In this document: positions 23,580 to 34,400 of the stretch, piece by piece | Layout: the number at the start of each line of letters is the position of its first letter | How positions within the stretch are numbered: the stretch's first letter is position 1 | Source of the DNA: Timema cristinae | Taxonomy: Eukaryota; Arthropoda; Insecta; Phasmatodea; Timematidae | Direction of reading: 5' to 3' | DNA length: 64,000 nt | Assembly: GCA_039000515.1 (NCBI GenBank) | Contig: JBCFYV010000024.1 | Span: 44,134,019 to 44,198,018, forward strand | The notes under the pieces: generated by a model | The model's database searches: none | What the model was told of the DNA's origin: nothing | Seen by the model: only the letters and a program-made list of their open reading frames with translations | Translations under genes and position numbers: made by a program

Positions 23580-23956
23580 TTTTACAGTTCAATGACCTTG
23601 TTTTATATGCCTTATAACATTTGTATGAAATGTTGATATTTGAACTAAATCGTCTTTGGATTTCTGCCCTCCCCACCTCCCCCAAATTCCTTGACCGTGT
23701 TGGTGAGTGGTGAATTTGTAACATTTAAACAAAAAAAAGTTTTCTTATATGTTTTAGTTTTATGTTAAAACGCTTATCATAAACAAAATATAAAAAACAA
23801 TGTGTTTGATGAAAACATTCCTATGCCCTTTTTAAGTAAAAGTTGACATTTTCAAAGGTAAGCCCTCGTTGAATACGTATTATTTTTTATAGAGAGTAGG
23901 CTAGTGGGACTCCACAAGTAAAATGAATCAACTCTAATTATTAAAATTAATAATAC

Positions 23957-24535
23957 AAGGAACTCAATTAGATGTTACATTTATTTAAATTTATATGTAT
24001 AACTTATTTTAGTCAATTAAATCAAGATATAAATCATGAATAGATAAGTTCAATATTGATGATATATCAATTACCTATTAATTTTATTTAAAGATTTTTA
24101 CTTGATAAGTCATACTTTCATATAGTTTAAAAAATATTTTATCTTAAATTTATAAAAATGTATAAATATTAATTTTCTTTGTTAACATTTGTAATATATT
24201 ATAAACTATAATCTAGTCAATTTGCTTATCAGTCATTCCTATAACCTCTTATTGCTTAAAATATTTTAATCATCACAGAATACTTTTTCCTTGCTTATCT
24301 AATCATGAAATAATTTCTAGATTAATTTTTACTGTAAAAATCTTTTCAATAACCTTTTATAAATGCTGTTGTACTTATTTAAAATACAATTGTTTTCATT
24401 GACTATATAATTCAAGATGTAATGAGTTATTTATTTAAATAAATCCCCTTGCACATTATCTTTTCTTGATTTAATTAACTAAAAGAAGTTACACAAATCA
24501 ATTTAAATAAATGTAACATCTAATTGGGTTCCTTA
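23957..24535. mobile_element. MITE-K with 72-bp terminal inverted repeats
   Basis: The left arm 23957-24028 (AAGGAACTCAATTAGATGTT...) and right arm 24464-24535 are reverse complements with about seven mismatches over 72 bp. The interior (435 bp) is AT-rich and non-coding. The flanks are AT-rich, so the target duplication is unclear. It appears once in this window. Length, long TIR and lack of coding fit a MITE. Confidence 0.75.
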
Positions 24536-24665
24536 TATAATTAATTTCACATATTTCTTCTCACTACAATAATGATAATTTAATGAATGTTATAAACATC
24601 TAATAATTAAGTTTTATGTAACAATTTATATCAAATCCGTATATATAATTTGACTTTCAAATGTC

Positions 24666-24739
24666 TTAGGTTAATTCATTCTAAAGAAACATTTTATGTT
24701 AATAAACATAAAATGTTTCTTTAGAATTAATTAACCTAA
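24666..24739. repeat. 35-bp-arm hairpin
   Basis: Arms 24666-24700 and 24705-24739 are complementary except for one mismatch, around a 4-nt loop AATA. The stem starts TTAGGTTAATT. It is much longer than chance predicts, and is not part of MITE-K. Confidence 0.9.
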
Positions 24740-24949
24740 AATTTAATAGACTATTACAAATTTTGTTTCTCACAAAAATCTTGTTATATACTTAAACTTT
24801 TTTTTTTCTTTAAGAAGAAGAAATTGCCTTTAATCCCGATTTCCTCTAATTTGAAGTAATAGGCTCCACCTTTCGTTCTTTGGCGTGTTGAAGAAAACCC
24901 ATTAGAGAAAGTTGGTTTACACTTTAACAATATTTTTTTTGTACGTGTT

Positions 24950-25450
24950 GTGTCCAGTACAAGTGGTTAAAATTCGATAGTATGGTAGTTTCGATATACC
25001 CTTAGCGCGTTTAGGAAGAAAGCCTTAACGAAGAATCCCTCAAACGAGAGTATATAGACGATAATTTCGCGAGAATACTTCCTTATAAATTCTATTTTTG
25101 GAGCTATTTCACGATGGATATAAAAACAATAGGGAAAATTATGCTATTACTTATATACTCGCGCTGTGAATCAAGGTAGATATGTATTCCTGTTGCGCTT
25201 AATTCGGGTGTTACGACTCTCATATTTACTTCATTGCGAGGCGGATAGTAGCCAACTTTTCTCCAAGCATAACACGCTGACAGGCACGGAATGCTCGGCG
25301 CGCGGATAATTGCCAAGGAGGAAGGAAAGTGGGAGATCCTACGCTTCCACGGCTTGAAATCTCGGTGGCGGGCAGACCCCCTTAAGTGGCTTCCTCGTGT
25401 CGGGTGGGTATTTGAGAGGAATTGTTGGCGAATATCGTAGTTCGTACATT
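24950..25450. promoter_or_regulatory. CpG-containing non-repetitive island
   Basis: About 500 bp with clearly more GC and CpG than its surroundings (TTAGCGCGTTTAGG, TTTCGCGAGAA, CTCGGCGCGCGGATAATTGC, ATCTCGGTGGCGGGC). No SINE matches it and no long frame is open. It could be a promoter, enhancer or conserved non-coding element. This is inference from composition only. Confidence 0.3.
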
Positions 25451-25616
25451 GAAACGGATTGATAGGAAATAGGTTGATTGTCAGGGATCGATGATTGAGG
25501 AAGGTTTTTTGACAAAAAAAAAAAAAGAATGGAAATAGGTCTGAACCTAAATTAATGTGATATTAATTTATTGTTATTGTCTGTATATTATATTTTCTTA
25601 CACCATGTATTTTTTT

Positions 25617-25865
25617 TAGCACAGTTACTTATTACCCGTTTGGGTTATACGCTTATGTACTAATTACACTAATGGTTTTAGGGATTAAGGAGATTATATT
25701 ATTAAGAAGTGTACCCGTAGTTGCTTGGAGGGAGAATGGAAAACCATTTTGGAAAAAATCACGCCTAGTACACCCGTCCGAGATTCAAACCTTGATCTCC
25801 CCGTCATCTGCAGTCTAGTCTATTGCGAGAGTAGCGCGTCAGACCACGCGGCCACCGAAGAGGTT
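25617..25865 (-). mobile_element. SINE-A
   Basis: Well-preserved: tail TTACCCGTTTGGGTTATACG, body GCTTGGAGGGAGAATGG, B-box region GAGATTCAAACCTTGATCTC, head GACCACGCGGCCACCGAAG. Confidence 0.85.
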
Positions 25866-26166
25866 ATCACTTCCATCTATTCAGGTTATTCGAATATTTA
25901 GTTTAATCGAAATAGGGATAAGGAAAGAATAATTTCCAATTAATATTTTCCCAAAGAAAGAGAGGGAAACCAAATAAAAAACAAAATACTCGGAACATTC
26001 GACCGGGATACCATCGTCAAAATTTCCGCCACCTGCATTACATTCAATCGTTAAAGTGATACGTTGGACCAGCAGTCAACAACCTACGGCCCACAGACTT
26101 ATTTTATCTGGCACGTTAAAATATTTAGCAGACAGACTATTGTGTTTATAAAAATAGACTCATAAC

Positions 26167-27242
26167 TAGGGTTCGGATGTTTATGACATATCATATTTTT
26201 AGTTTCACCTCGAATTTAATGCGTAATGAACTATACACATTTTTTTACGTTACACTGACTCCAAATATACACATTTTATTTTGAATTAAACTGCATATTT
26301 TGAGTAGTTTTAAATTTTAAGGTCGTATTTCCACAATTTGGGGAGCATAAAGTCATATTTTGATTAAAATTACTTATGGTGATTGGCCCTTTTCATTTGG
26401 TGTGAAAATGCAGGGCCATGGGAACAACGGTTATCTTCAATTTTTTTTTTTTTATTGTTTTGCAATTTAATTTTTGGAAACGGTTTGATCAAGAATAGAA
26501 GCATGTCGTTTATGTTGCACTTTTTATATACACACTTTCTATATTATTTTAACAGTGATCAAATATAAATAATTTTGACATTTTTCAATAGAAAACTGCG
26601 GGCTGCATAACAAAAAATAAGAAAATGTAACACCTAATAAAACATTGATACATTATCTTAAAAGTGGTGTTGAAAATTTTACTATAAGAATTTCACTTGT
26701 TCTCGAGAAAACTGATATTTCCAAACGTATGATTTTTCCTCAAGACCTGTCCGGTAGCTAGCACCATCTACGTTTTCCGTGATCCATCTGTTCTTGTTGG
26801 CGCGGAAGGATACTTTGGTCTGTTATGAAGCCACGCCACGCCTTTCACCCTCCCGCCCACCATCCCATAAAATAGGTTTTAGACTTGCACTTGATATTTT
26901 AATTTCTCTCGTGCTTCTCATTTTATATAGTAATTTTTTATATTATTTAACACCACGTCTTACTACCCGTTCGGCTTATATAGTAAAGATTCTTCAAGTT
27001 ATCTTTAGAATGTTTCTGTGAATTAGTTGTGAGCTTGGCAGATCGGTAATTAAATATTTGTCGGCTAATTTATTTTACTTTAAGTTACTTCCTTGGGTTG
27101 AGGCATATTTAAAAAATATAACTATCATTAACATACATTTTTAGTGCATATTTGTTAATTCTTGGCTCATATATTGGTATTCTTAAGGGCTTATTTGCAA
27201 GCATATTTGGCAATTATTAAGGTTATAAACATCCGAACCTTA
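26167..27242. mobile_element. Inner hAT-like non-autonomous element
   Basis: 1,076 bp with 21-bp terminal inverted repeats (TAGGGTTCGGATGTTTAT.. and TAAGGTTCGGATGTTTAT..; two mismatches), flanked by a perfect 8-bp duplication CTCATAAC at 26159-26166 and 27243-27250. An 8-bp duplication fits hAT. Frames inside (61 and 80 codons) show no transposase motif. A SINE-A tail scrap lies within at 26947-26984. Confidence 0.8.
26947..26984 (-). mobile_element. SINE-A tail scrap
   Basis: CACCACGTCTTACTACCCGT followed by TCGGCTTATATAG is the SINE-A/B tail alone, with no head or body. It is probably a strongly 5'-truncated insertion. Confidence 0.6.
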
Positions 27243-27380
27243 CTCATAACTAGATACTTATGAGAAATACAAAGTTACAACTTTTTTCTCTATAATTTTT
27301 CAAACATGCCCACACTTTAAAAATAACAAAACCATAGGGTTCGTGATGTCATAAAGGTCTGCCTCAGACCATGCGGGTAT

Positions 27381-28250
27381 ATTAATGATATAACAGTACA
27401 CCTTTTCTTTTTTTTATTAATAACTAAACATATTTATATCTGAATTTGATCTAAGTATACATTATAAACTTAAATTATTTTGTACATTTTTCATTTATTT
27501 ATTATTTTAAATTGGTAAATAGTTTAATGTGTTTTTATTTAATAAATACCTTTTGTATGTATTTTCCCAAGTAATTTAGAAATTTGTAAGTTTTTATTCA
27601 ATCATTGCATTTTTAATACCTTCTATTTAAAAATAAATATAAATATTTATAAAAAATCTTTTTTGTAAAAAAAATAATCTATTTTGGAGATTTCGTAAAC
27701 CATTAGGAATACAAGTATCAGCCGAAAGGACTAGAGTTTTTTTTCCCCAATAATTAGTCTTATTCAATTGAAATCTTTAGAATAATTTAGAGACATTTCT
27801 TCATACAAACTAAATCTATCTTTACTGGTTGCCAGCCTTATAATATATTATTAAGTCTAAATTTCAGACATCCATGACGAACAGCAAAACACGCCAATAT
27901 AATCAAACACATGTTAAAACAGTATAGAAACGTACCCTTCTTTACTTTAGGTACAGCATACCTTTAATGGTTCTACTATGGCGTAGCTCATATATTATGT
28001 CCATAGTGTAGTTATCAAGGTCAGACAGCTACCGGGATGAATTATACTATGACCCTATCTTATAAGCTGTACCCTAGCGGAGCAATGTAAGCTAAGCCTT
28101 CTATATTATGCAATATGTATGCAACCTCATTGTGTTTGTTTGTGTGTGTAGATGAAAACATTGTAATAACTTAATCTTTTATTACTAAACTATATAATGT
28201 GTGAATAGTTTTATAATAAAAGCATCAAAGTCTAGTTTTATTTTATTTAT
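27381..28250. other. No gene seen
   Basis: AT-rich to 27950. At 27950-28110 there is a GC-richer piece whose ends, TAGGTACAGCATACC and AGCTGTACCCTA, are loosely inverted. It may be a small decayed foldback. Confidence 0.35.
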
Positions 28251-28480
28251 TTGAGGTATTTAACGTGCACTTTCTGAATCGACTGATTTTATCAGCACAC
28301 GACTTATAAACTTACTTAAATCTAGAACAGACACAACACCCAGCCCCCAGTCATTAATTCATCACTGTGAAAGGGTAAACCCATATTTTACCAATGAAAC
28401 CCTTTTTCGGTATGCCAGGATATAACCCGGGACACTTAGCTCAGTAGACACACGCTACCGAATGAGCCAAAGTGTCAGTA
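28251..28480 (-). mobile_element. SINE-E
   Basis: Minus copy: head at the right (GGCTCATTCGGTAGCGTGTG, B box CCGGGTTATATCC), tail at the left including TGTGCTGATAAAATCAGTCG and then the CAGAAAGTGCACGTTAAATA segment shared with SINE-F. This is the best copy for seeing the shared E/F tail. Confidence 0.8.
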
Positions 28481-30107
28481 AGTATAGCCAAAATAGGTTT
28501 ATAACTGTTAGGTTGAGTGATTATATGTGACCAGTATACGTGAATATTAACTGTAATTATAAATTGTTTTTTCAAAGCTATTATGTATACCATTGATGTA
28601 CATAGCAATCAAAATACCTCTACCTCATTTATTCTCATTATGAAATGAGACATAAATTATCAAGTCTCATCGGACGGGTCGGAATGGTTCTCCCAGACCA
28701 TCGAACACGACTGCTTTAATTTGTAGAGGTTTTTTTTTTGAAACGTTCGAATACATAGTCTATGTAATCTGTACTCGGTAGTTCGGTTGGTTGGTTAAAT
28801 ACTACGTCATCACTTTGTTTCATTCATAGAGTAGTATGGGAGGAGCCCTGAAAAAAAGTTTGGTGAGTTGTAGTAGCACGGGGGGTGAGGGGGGGGGGGA
28901 TAGAGGGCCCTGTTTGGAAGGGTAGTGGTGTTGAAAGCAGATACTTTTATTGAGTAATATATGAAGCTGTTTATTCATGTGGACATTTTGTTTAGTCATC
29001 TGTTTTGCTTTTAAAAAAAAACCACCGGAAAACGGTTCTGTCAAAATTTAGTAAGCGTGGAATTTTACTGAGCTGTTGATGTTTAGTTATTTTTTTTCCA
29101 TTTTCTAGGGAAGGAAAATATGTTTCCTACCCCTTGGAGAGTTATTATGAAAAGCAAGAAAGCTTATACAATACGCAACGGGAAGCTTTAGAGAGTTTTT
29201 TTTCTAAATATTTTAGTTTGTGTAGAAACGTTGAATGGGTATTGTGTAAAATATTGAAAGTCAATTTTGTTTTTTTGTGTGTGAGGCCGTATAATATACA
29301 TCATTAGCTGTTGTTGATGGAACAAATAAAAAGGTTGGGGAACTTACACATAAATATTCATTGTGTTTCTTTAGCGAATTAATGAATTCGTCTCTAGACG
29401 TAGGAACCAACTAATTGCTAATTAAGTTGATAACAATCTATCCTGTAAATAAAATTGAGCTATATTATTAATGTTTGTTTAGTATTGGCTAATATTTCTT
29501 AGATAATTTCTCAGTGTATATTATTTCAATACATTAGCCGAAGATTATGCTAATTTTCAAGGCTGTGCGAGAAGGCATTTTTCACTGAATGAAAGCATTA
29601 ATTTTTTTTTTCCAAGTAATATAGAGAAATATTTGTACAATATATTTCAAGTTGAATTTCTGTAATAGATCCATGCATTAACCATAGTTAAACACAAGTG
29701 AATTTTTAAATTAAATTTCTTAGCGAAAAATTTATAATCACACCAATTATATTTTTTAAATACAAGTTTATATTAATTGTTCTTTTTTTAACGACAGCAA
29801 AGAAATATTGAATGACTATTTACTATAAAACTATATTTTTAAATTTAATAAAACTTATAAAATTAGGAAATTTTATGAAAAAGATCGAAAATTCCTAGTG
29901 CAGTACTCAAATTTTCGCGTTTTGTAAAAATCTTTGAGTTGAATTTGAACAACTACTAAAATTCGACTCTAGCCCTAATTTTAGATTACTTGCACACCCT
30001 TAAATCTTTTTAAAATTCTATAATTACTATAGCTCACATCACATAACTTTAAGTATGAATACGTGAAAATAATATAGTAACTATTTGTAGTTTTAAGATA
30101 AGCGAAA
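28481..30107. other. Spacer, no gene
   Basis: A G-rich run at 28879-28901 is the only notable feature. The 74-codon minus frame 28820-29044 spans it and is proline-rich only for that reason. Confidence 0.4.
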
Positions 30108-30199
30108 GGGTGTAATGAGGTGGACTGGATATAACTAGCTCAAGATAGCGATATGGTATGATGAGGTGACTGGACAGAGCTAGCTCAATATATGGATAA
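30108..30199 (-). repeat. Two inverted units of the 46-bp minisatellite
   Basis: The reverse complement reads TATCTTGAGCTAGTTATATC, then CAGTCCACCTCATTACACCC, as in the array at 6978-7262. Two units of about 45 bp. Confidence 0.85.
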
Positions 30200-30280
30200 G
30201 TGGCGTACTTTTGTTAAGTGCGGCATGAGTTTGTTCCTAATGCTATAGAGCAGTTAAGCAATATCGGTTCTAAGATATAT

Positions 30281-30520
30281 TTAGCACGCGTCTTACTACC
30301 GCTTGGGTTATAAACTAATTGTGCTAGTGAGTCAGTGCCGAGAAGGGTTGAATTCTTAGGAAATATACCCGTATTTGCAAAGAAGGAGAGTGTAAAATTA
30401 TTTTAGAAAAACTTCTCGCAGTAAACTCGACCGGGGTTCAAACCTTTGATAGCCCGGTCATTGGCACATTTGTCTATTGCGAGAATTACGCCTTAGACCA
30501 TGCGGCTACCGAAGCGGGTC
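30281..30520 (-). mobile_element. SINE-A
   Basis: Full-length minus copy from TAGCACGCGTCTTACTACCG to ACCGAAGCGGGT. The B-box region CCGGGGTTCAAACC is well kept. Confidence 0.85.
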
Positions 30521-30668
30521 TGTTAATTATTAAAAATTGTCATAGTATATGATATTATTTCAACAAGAAGTTATCCCGTATGAAAGAGCTATAATCCTTA
30601 CCCGGTTACTAGCTATGTTAACCAAACACTTGAATTATTATGATACATTTATATTTAATTTATATAAA

Positions 30669-31149
30669 TGTTATGGATGAAGTTATTAACCAGGTCACTT
30701 GAAAAATGACCTGGCATTATGCATAGTGACAAATCAGTCGGGCGAAGTGATAAATATTTGTTAATTATCATTTTGACCGGGCAGTATGCATAATGCTCCA
30801 ACTCTTCGGCTATGTGAAAAACAGTGTAGCATTGCATTACCGGCGGGGTGGGAACAATGGACATCCGATCACGTGCCAGCCAAGTAACGTCTCACTAACC
30901 TAACCTACTAACCTATACCTAACTAACCTTACCTAAATAGTTTTATTGTTTTTGTTTTTATATAGGAAGTACCAACTAATATAGGTTATTAAATAAAAAA
31001 AAATATTCTCAGAAGTGTGGAGCATTATGTATACTGCCTGGTCAAAATGATAAATTAACAAATATTAATCACTTTGCTTGATGCTTTGACACTATGCATA
31101 ATACCAGGTAATTTTTCATAGTGACCTTTTATTCACTTTGTCTATAACA
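30669..31149. mobile_element. MITE-L, long-arm foldback element
   Basis: Arms 30669-30806 and 31011-31149 are inverted copies of each other over about 140 bp (TGTTATGGATGAAG..., GCATTATGCATAGTGACAAA, CATTTTGACCGGGCAGTATG). The flanking TAAA at 30665-30668 and 31150-31153 is a possible 4-bp duplication. The roughly 200-bp centre holds a GC-richer piece with CACGTG at about 30870 and CCTAA-like repeats. Superfamily unknown. A 69-codon minus frame in the left arm is not a gene. Confidence 0.75.
30894..30948. repeat. Degenerate telomere-like CCTAA tract
   Basis: ACTAACCTAACCTACTAACC followed by further AACCTA/ACCTAA variants, in the centre of MITE-L. CCTAA is the complement of TTAGG, the usual arthropod telomere unit. 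Short and imperfect. Confidence 0.4.
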
Positions 31150-31153
31150 TAAA

Positions 31154-31806
31154 CACTGTCCAAACATCTAGAACTAAGATCTTGCATTCTGCTAAACATA
31201 ATATTGATTCTCAAATACCTGGTTCGGGAGTAGTATCTACCCCCTCCCAACGCAACCTTCCACCTCAAATACAGTGCGACAGTGCTTTACTTGAATGTGG
31301 ATTTTACAACTTCGTAAGTAAATAACGTTAATTTGAAGCATACATTATATTCTCATTCTGACAGTTGTATGGTGTAAAAATATATATATATATTTGGAAT
31401 CTTAGCTAGAATTAAAAAAAATACAATCATTCTAAACAAATGCCTAAAAACGACTCAAACAAAAAAACCTAATTAAAAATTAAAATTAAAAAAATAGTTT
31501 AAACAAAATAATACATTTTACCAGGGATTAAGAAATAAATTATATTTGGGCATGAAAATTATCGCTAATGTCGCAAGAAAATAAAAATAAATAGACCGCC
31601 ATCAAAATTCAGATTCTATATTTTGACTCTAGCTTATAAGTAATCAGTCAGATATTTCTTCTTCTACCTTTTAGTGCAAACGATGTGCATCTTTCTTCAC
31701 TTAAAAATCCATACCGTTACTTTTGTTTTACCCAAGTATACAAAATACTAATCAGTTCACTCCGTTAAACTTCTATATAAATATTCTACACTACAATAAA
31801 ACTCTG
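31154..31806. other. No gene seen
   Basis: AT-rich spacer with a short (TA)n at 31380-31393. Confidence 0.45.
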
Positions 31807-32096
31807 ACCGCCTCTGTGATCTAGTGGTCAGAGTTTCTGGGTAAAAATCCAGATATCTCGGGTTTGATCCCTGGCGCTCTCAGATTTTTCCGTGAAGCAA
31901 TGGGTCTAGAACGTGGTTTACTTGGCCTTGTGAGGACAAATAAGGACCTAAGGGAAGGAAAAAAAAGTAGCGGCTCTAGTCTAGAAAACTGAGATTACAG
32001 CCGAACCACATGACACCTATATCAGCAAAAGTTGGCACTATCATGGTAAACAGACGGCGGCCGCTCTGTCAGTATTTTTCGATTGCGGGCTGACAC
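31807..32096 (+). mobile_element. SINE-C
   Basis: Best-preserved SINE-C head: CCTCTGTGATCTAGTGGTCA (A box), CGGGTTTGATCCCTGGCG (B box). The body GTAGCGGCTCTAGTCTAGAA and AGTTGGCACTATCATGG lead to GCGGGCTGACAC. No clear target duplication was found. Confidence 0.85.
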
Positions 32097-32626
32097 CATG
32101 TTTTTTTTTTACAAACAAACTCCACAGATTTTGGTAATAACGGAAGGAAACACGAAACTCCGGAAGCTTTTATCCAAGCACATTTACGCTAATCACAGGA
32201 ATTTTGGTGTTTCCACTTGGGGGGTGAGGGTCTTTCGATCCAATAATTACGCTGACTACGCATTGCTAAACTCGGCGGTCGGGTGTGATTATACCATTTT
32301 GTGGTAAACTACCTTTTATGTCTAAATGTTTGCAATCCCGCGTTTCTGACCGTTGTCCACAACATAATATTTAGCAGATGTAGGGTAATTATTACTAAAC
32401 TATATTCATTTTGGTTCTGGATCAAATAATAAAATATTATTGTAATATTTCGACGAATATTAATCTTCTGATATTCCTTCAATTATATTTATTGCTATAC
32501 CTTGATTTTCTTACGAATGGACATTCGGAGCACATTTTAAAACATACGAACATATTTTTTTCTTAATGATGATTTAAATAGCCAAACGATTATAGTTGAG
32601 TATATTTATAACTCATGTAAATATCA
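32097..32626. other. No gene seen
   Basis: A 74-codon plus frame (32083-32307) begins in the SINE-C end and continues into unique sequence without recognisable motifs. Confidence 0.4.
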
Positions 32627-32815
32627 TGTTCTTTTAAATTGAAAGCTGACACCTGGAAACGGGAATTGAACCTGATACCTTTGGTTTGATACGCTAGTTC
32701 TCTTACCACTGAGCTATCCCGGATTCATCCTATATCCAGGGTTATTCTTCAATCATAAGGCAGAGTCTGGAATGGACGTGTTGAAATCATCAGCTATATA
32801 TGAGTGATCAATTAA

Positions 32816-33189
32816 GATGCGGATGTAAGGGAACGCAATTCTTATAGCAAAACTTTTTTTGGCCTTAGTAAATAAAATATTGCTTCAATAGAAACATAGA
32901 GTATCTCCCCCCCTCCCCCCGCCCCCATGGTGATATCAACAGTTCTGACTATCTATCATGAACATAGCGGCATTAATGACAAACTTTTTAAATGAAGAAA
33001 AAAAAGTTGTAATTAAATTCCAGGACCCCCTTGACAAGACAAGATAGCTATTGATATCAGTATGTGAGGGAAATTAAATTCCATGTTTCTACTGGATAAA
33101 TATTTTATTTGTTTTGACTATAGAAATATTTCGATATAAAATATGTAAAAACACTGACGCTTTCTCGCGTCCCCTACAACATCCCCACC
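32816..33189. mobile_element. MITE-P copy 2, inside FB-D
   Basis: Flanked by TTAA at 32812-32815 and 33190-33193. The outer host sequence GTGATCAA / GATCGCG is continuous in FB-D copy 3 (GATCAAATTAAGATCGCG on its minus strand), so the pre-insertion TTAA is directly visible. Right end CATCCCCACC mirrors GGTGGGGATG of copy 1. The interior has a C-rich run near 32908. Confidence 0.9.
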
Positions 33190-33333
33190 TTAAGATCGCG
33201 CGTTATCAGATAACGCAGCCACCTTCTACTTGAGAGGGATTTATGCTGCCAATAGTACAATTACAATTTTGCGAATGCGCATATCCGTGTGAACGTAGGC
33301 TACACACGTACTATAATAGCTTGACTTTTAATA

Positions 33334-33620
33334 GGTGGCTTGGCGGTCTAGGGTGTAAGGTGTCAGACTTCTGTGTTGGGGGTTCGGCGTTCTATCTTCG
33401 GTCTCGACACAGATTTATCTGATTACCAAACCCTTCCTTCACCTCTGACAAGATGTGTGTTAATCACAACTTGTGAATGTGGGTAATGCCAGGCCGCCAC
33501 CGTGGTTCGGATCCCACGTTAAACTGTAGGTCCTCCATTTCATGTCACAATCACACTACCATTACACATTAGCGTAAGTGCGTATAATCCAACGGGTAGT
33601 AAGACGTGGTTCTAATAATG
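33334..33620 (+). mobile_element. SINE-B, long subfamily, in the FB-D loop
   Basis: Head GGTGGCTTGGCGGTCTAGGG with a damaged B box (CGGCGTTCTATCTTC). The long-subfamily marker GTGTGTTAATCACA is present. Tail ATCCAACGGGTAGTAAGACG. Confidence 0.85.
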
Positions 33621-34225
33621 ATAATGAATGATTATTTAATCCGTCATGATAAGTGCATTTACACAATTGTAATTGTACTATTGGCAGCATAAAGCCCTCC
33701 CGAGTCGAAGGTGGCGGCGTTATCTGATAGCTCGTGACCTTAATGTATCACTCTCATGAAGCTGACTATTTCCTCACGTTCATCACAGATTCTGTCTTAA
33801 AACATGAGTGAAGAATGAACCTGCACATTGTATGACTCCTAGATATCTTTGTAGTAAGGGCATTGGTATACTAAGCCAAAGTTCCCGGGTTCTATTCGCT
33901 CGTCTAAGTGTATTTTCCAATTTAAAAGAAAATTGTATTTTTTCTGTTAACATTGATAACATTTTATCCTCTTAATATTGTTATCTTATATGTATTGATG
34001 ATGCCTATCAAAAGTGACAGCTGCAAAGCATATGACTTAAAGTTTTAAAACGCGAAAGTAACCTAGATTTAGTATATTTTAATAGCGACAGACATATCCA
34101 TCTGTAAGAAAGACTCTATACACAGGTTATAATTATTTCTTTGGTTTTAGATACGGTTTAATAGTGATTTTTTTTCTGCATCCGCGTCTTATTACACATC
34201 TGGGATTTACTCATATAGCTTATAA

Positions 34226-34400
34226 CAGCGTTCGACAACCTCTGGTCCACCGACTGATTTTACTTGGCCCGCGAAAGATTTACCAAACGATCAATTGTTT
34301 CATAAAAATTGACTAATAGCTAATTATTATATGAGTAATATAAATATGAAATTTGTCGCTCTATATTTTTCCTAAACCAGCCTACCAACATTTTTATGTA
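34226..34400 (+). mobile_element. Second copy of the outer hAT-like element
   Basis: CAGCGTTCGACAACCTCTGG aligns with 26070 onwards, through CTTGGCCCGCGAAAGATTTA and TCATAAAAATTGACTAATAG. It then continues directly into the sequence found at 27251 onwards in the other copy (TATGAGTAATA, CGCTCTATATTTTTC). It therefore lacks the inner 1.1-kb hAT. The right boundary is uncertain. Confidence 0.65.

Larger units (their letters stand above)
26070..27361 (+). mobile_element. Outer hAT-like element, itself interrupted
   Basis: Starts CAGCAGTCAACAACCTACGG, a hAT-style CAG end, and ends GGTCTG. Flanking octamers CGTTGGAC (26062-26069) and CCTCAGAC (27362-27369) look like a diverged 8-bp duplication of the SINE-A motif CCTTAGAC. 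Without the inner insertion the element is only about 200 bp. A second copy at 34226 aligns across the inner insertion point and supplies the empty site. Confidence 0.65.
25878..27380 (-). mobile_element. SINE-A split by nested hAT-like elements
   Basis: Decayed SINE-A body and B-box region are at 25878-26069, ending GATACGTTGGAC. The missing head piece appears 1.3 kb later at 27362-27380 as CCTCAGACCATGCGGGT, which matches CCTTAGACCATGCGGCC of good copies. The DNA between is the insertion described next. Confidence 0.7.
32637..33931. mobile_element. FB-D copy 1: foldback element split by two insertions
   Basis: Left arm is 32637-32811 plus 33194-33286; right arm is 33649-33931. Once the MITE-P (32816-33189) and the SINE-B (33334-33620) are removed, the arms pair over about 270 bp, for example GGAGGGCTTTATGCTGCC-type and AGTACAATTACAATT segments on both sides. 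Both ends carry the outward tRNA-like module: ACTGAGCTATCCCGG at left, and GGGCATTGGTATACTAAGCC with CCCGGGTTCTATTCG at right. The fold-back continues into the flanks (TTCTTTTAAATTG at both edges). This is the largest FB-D copy and the reference for its internal region. Confidence 0.8.
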
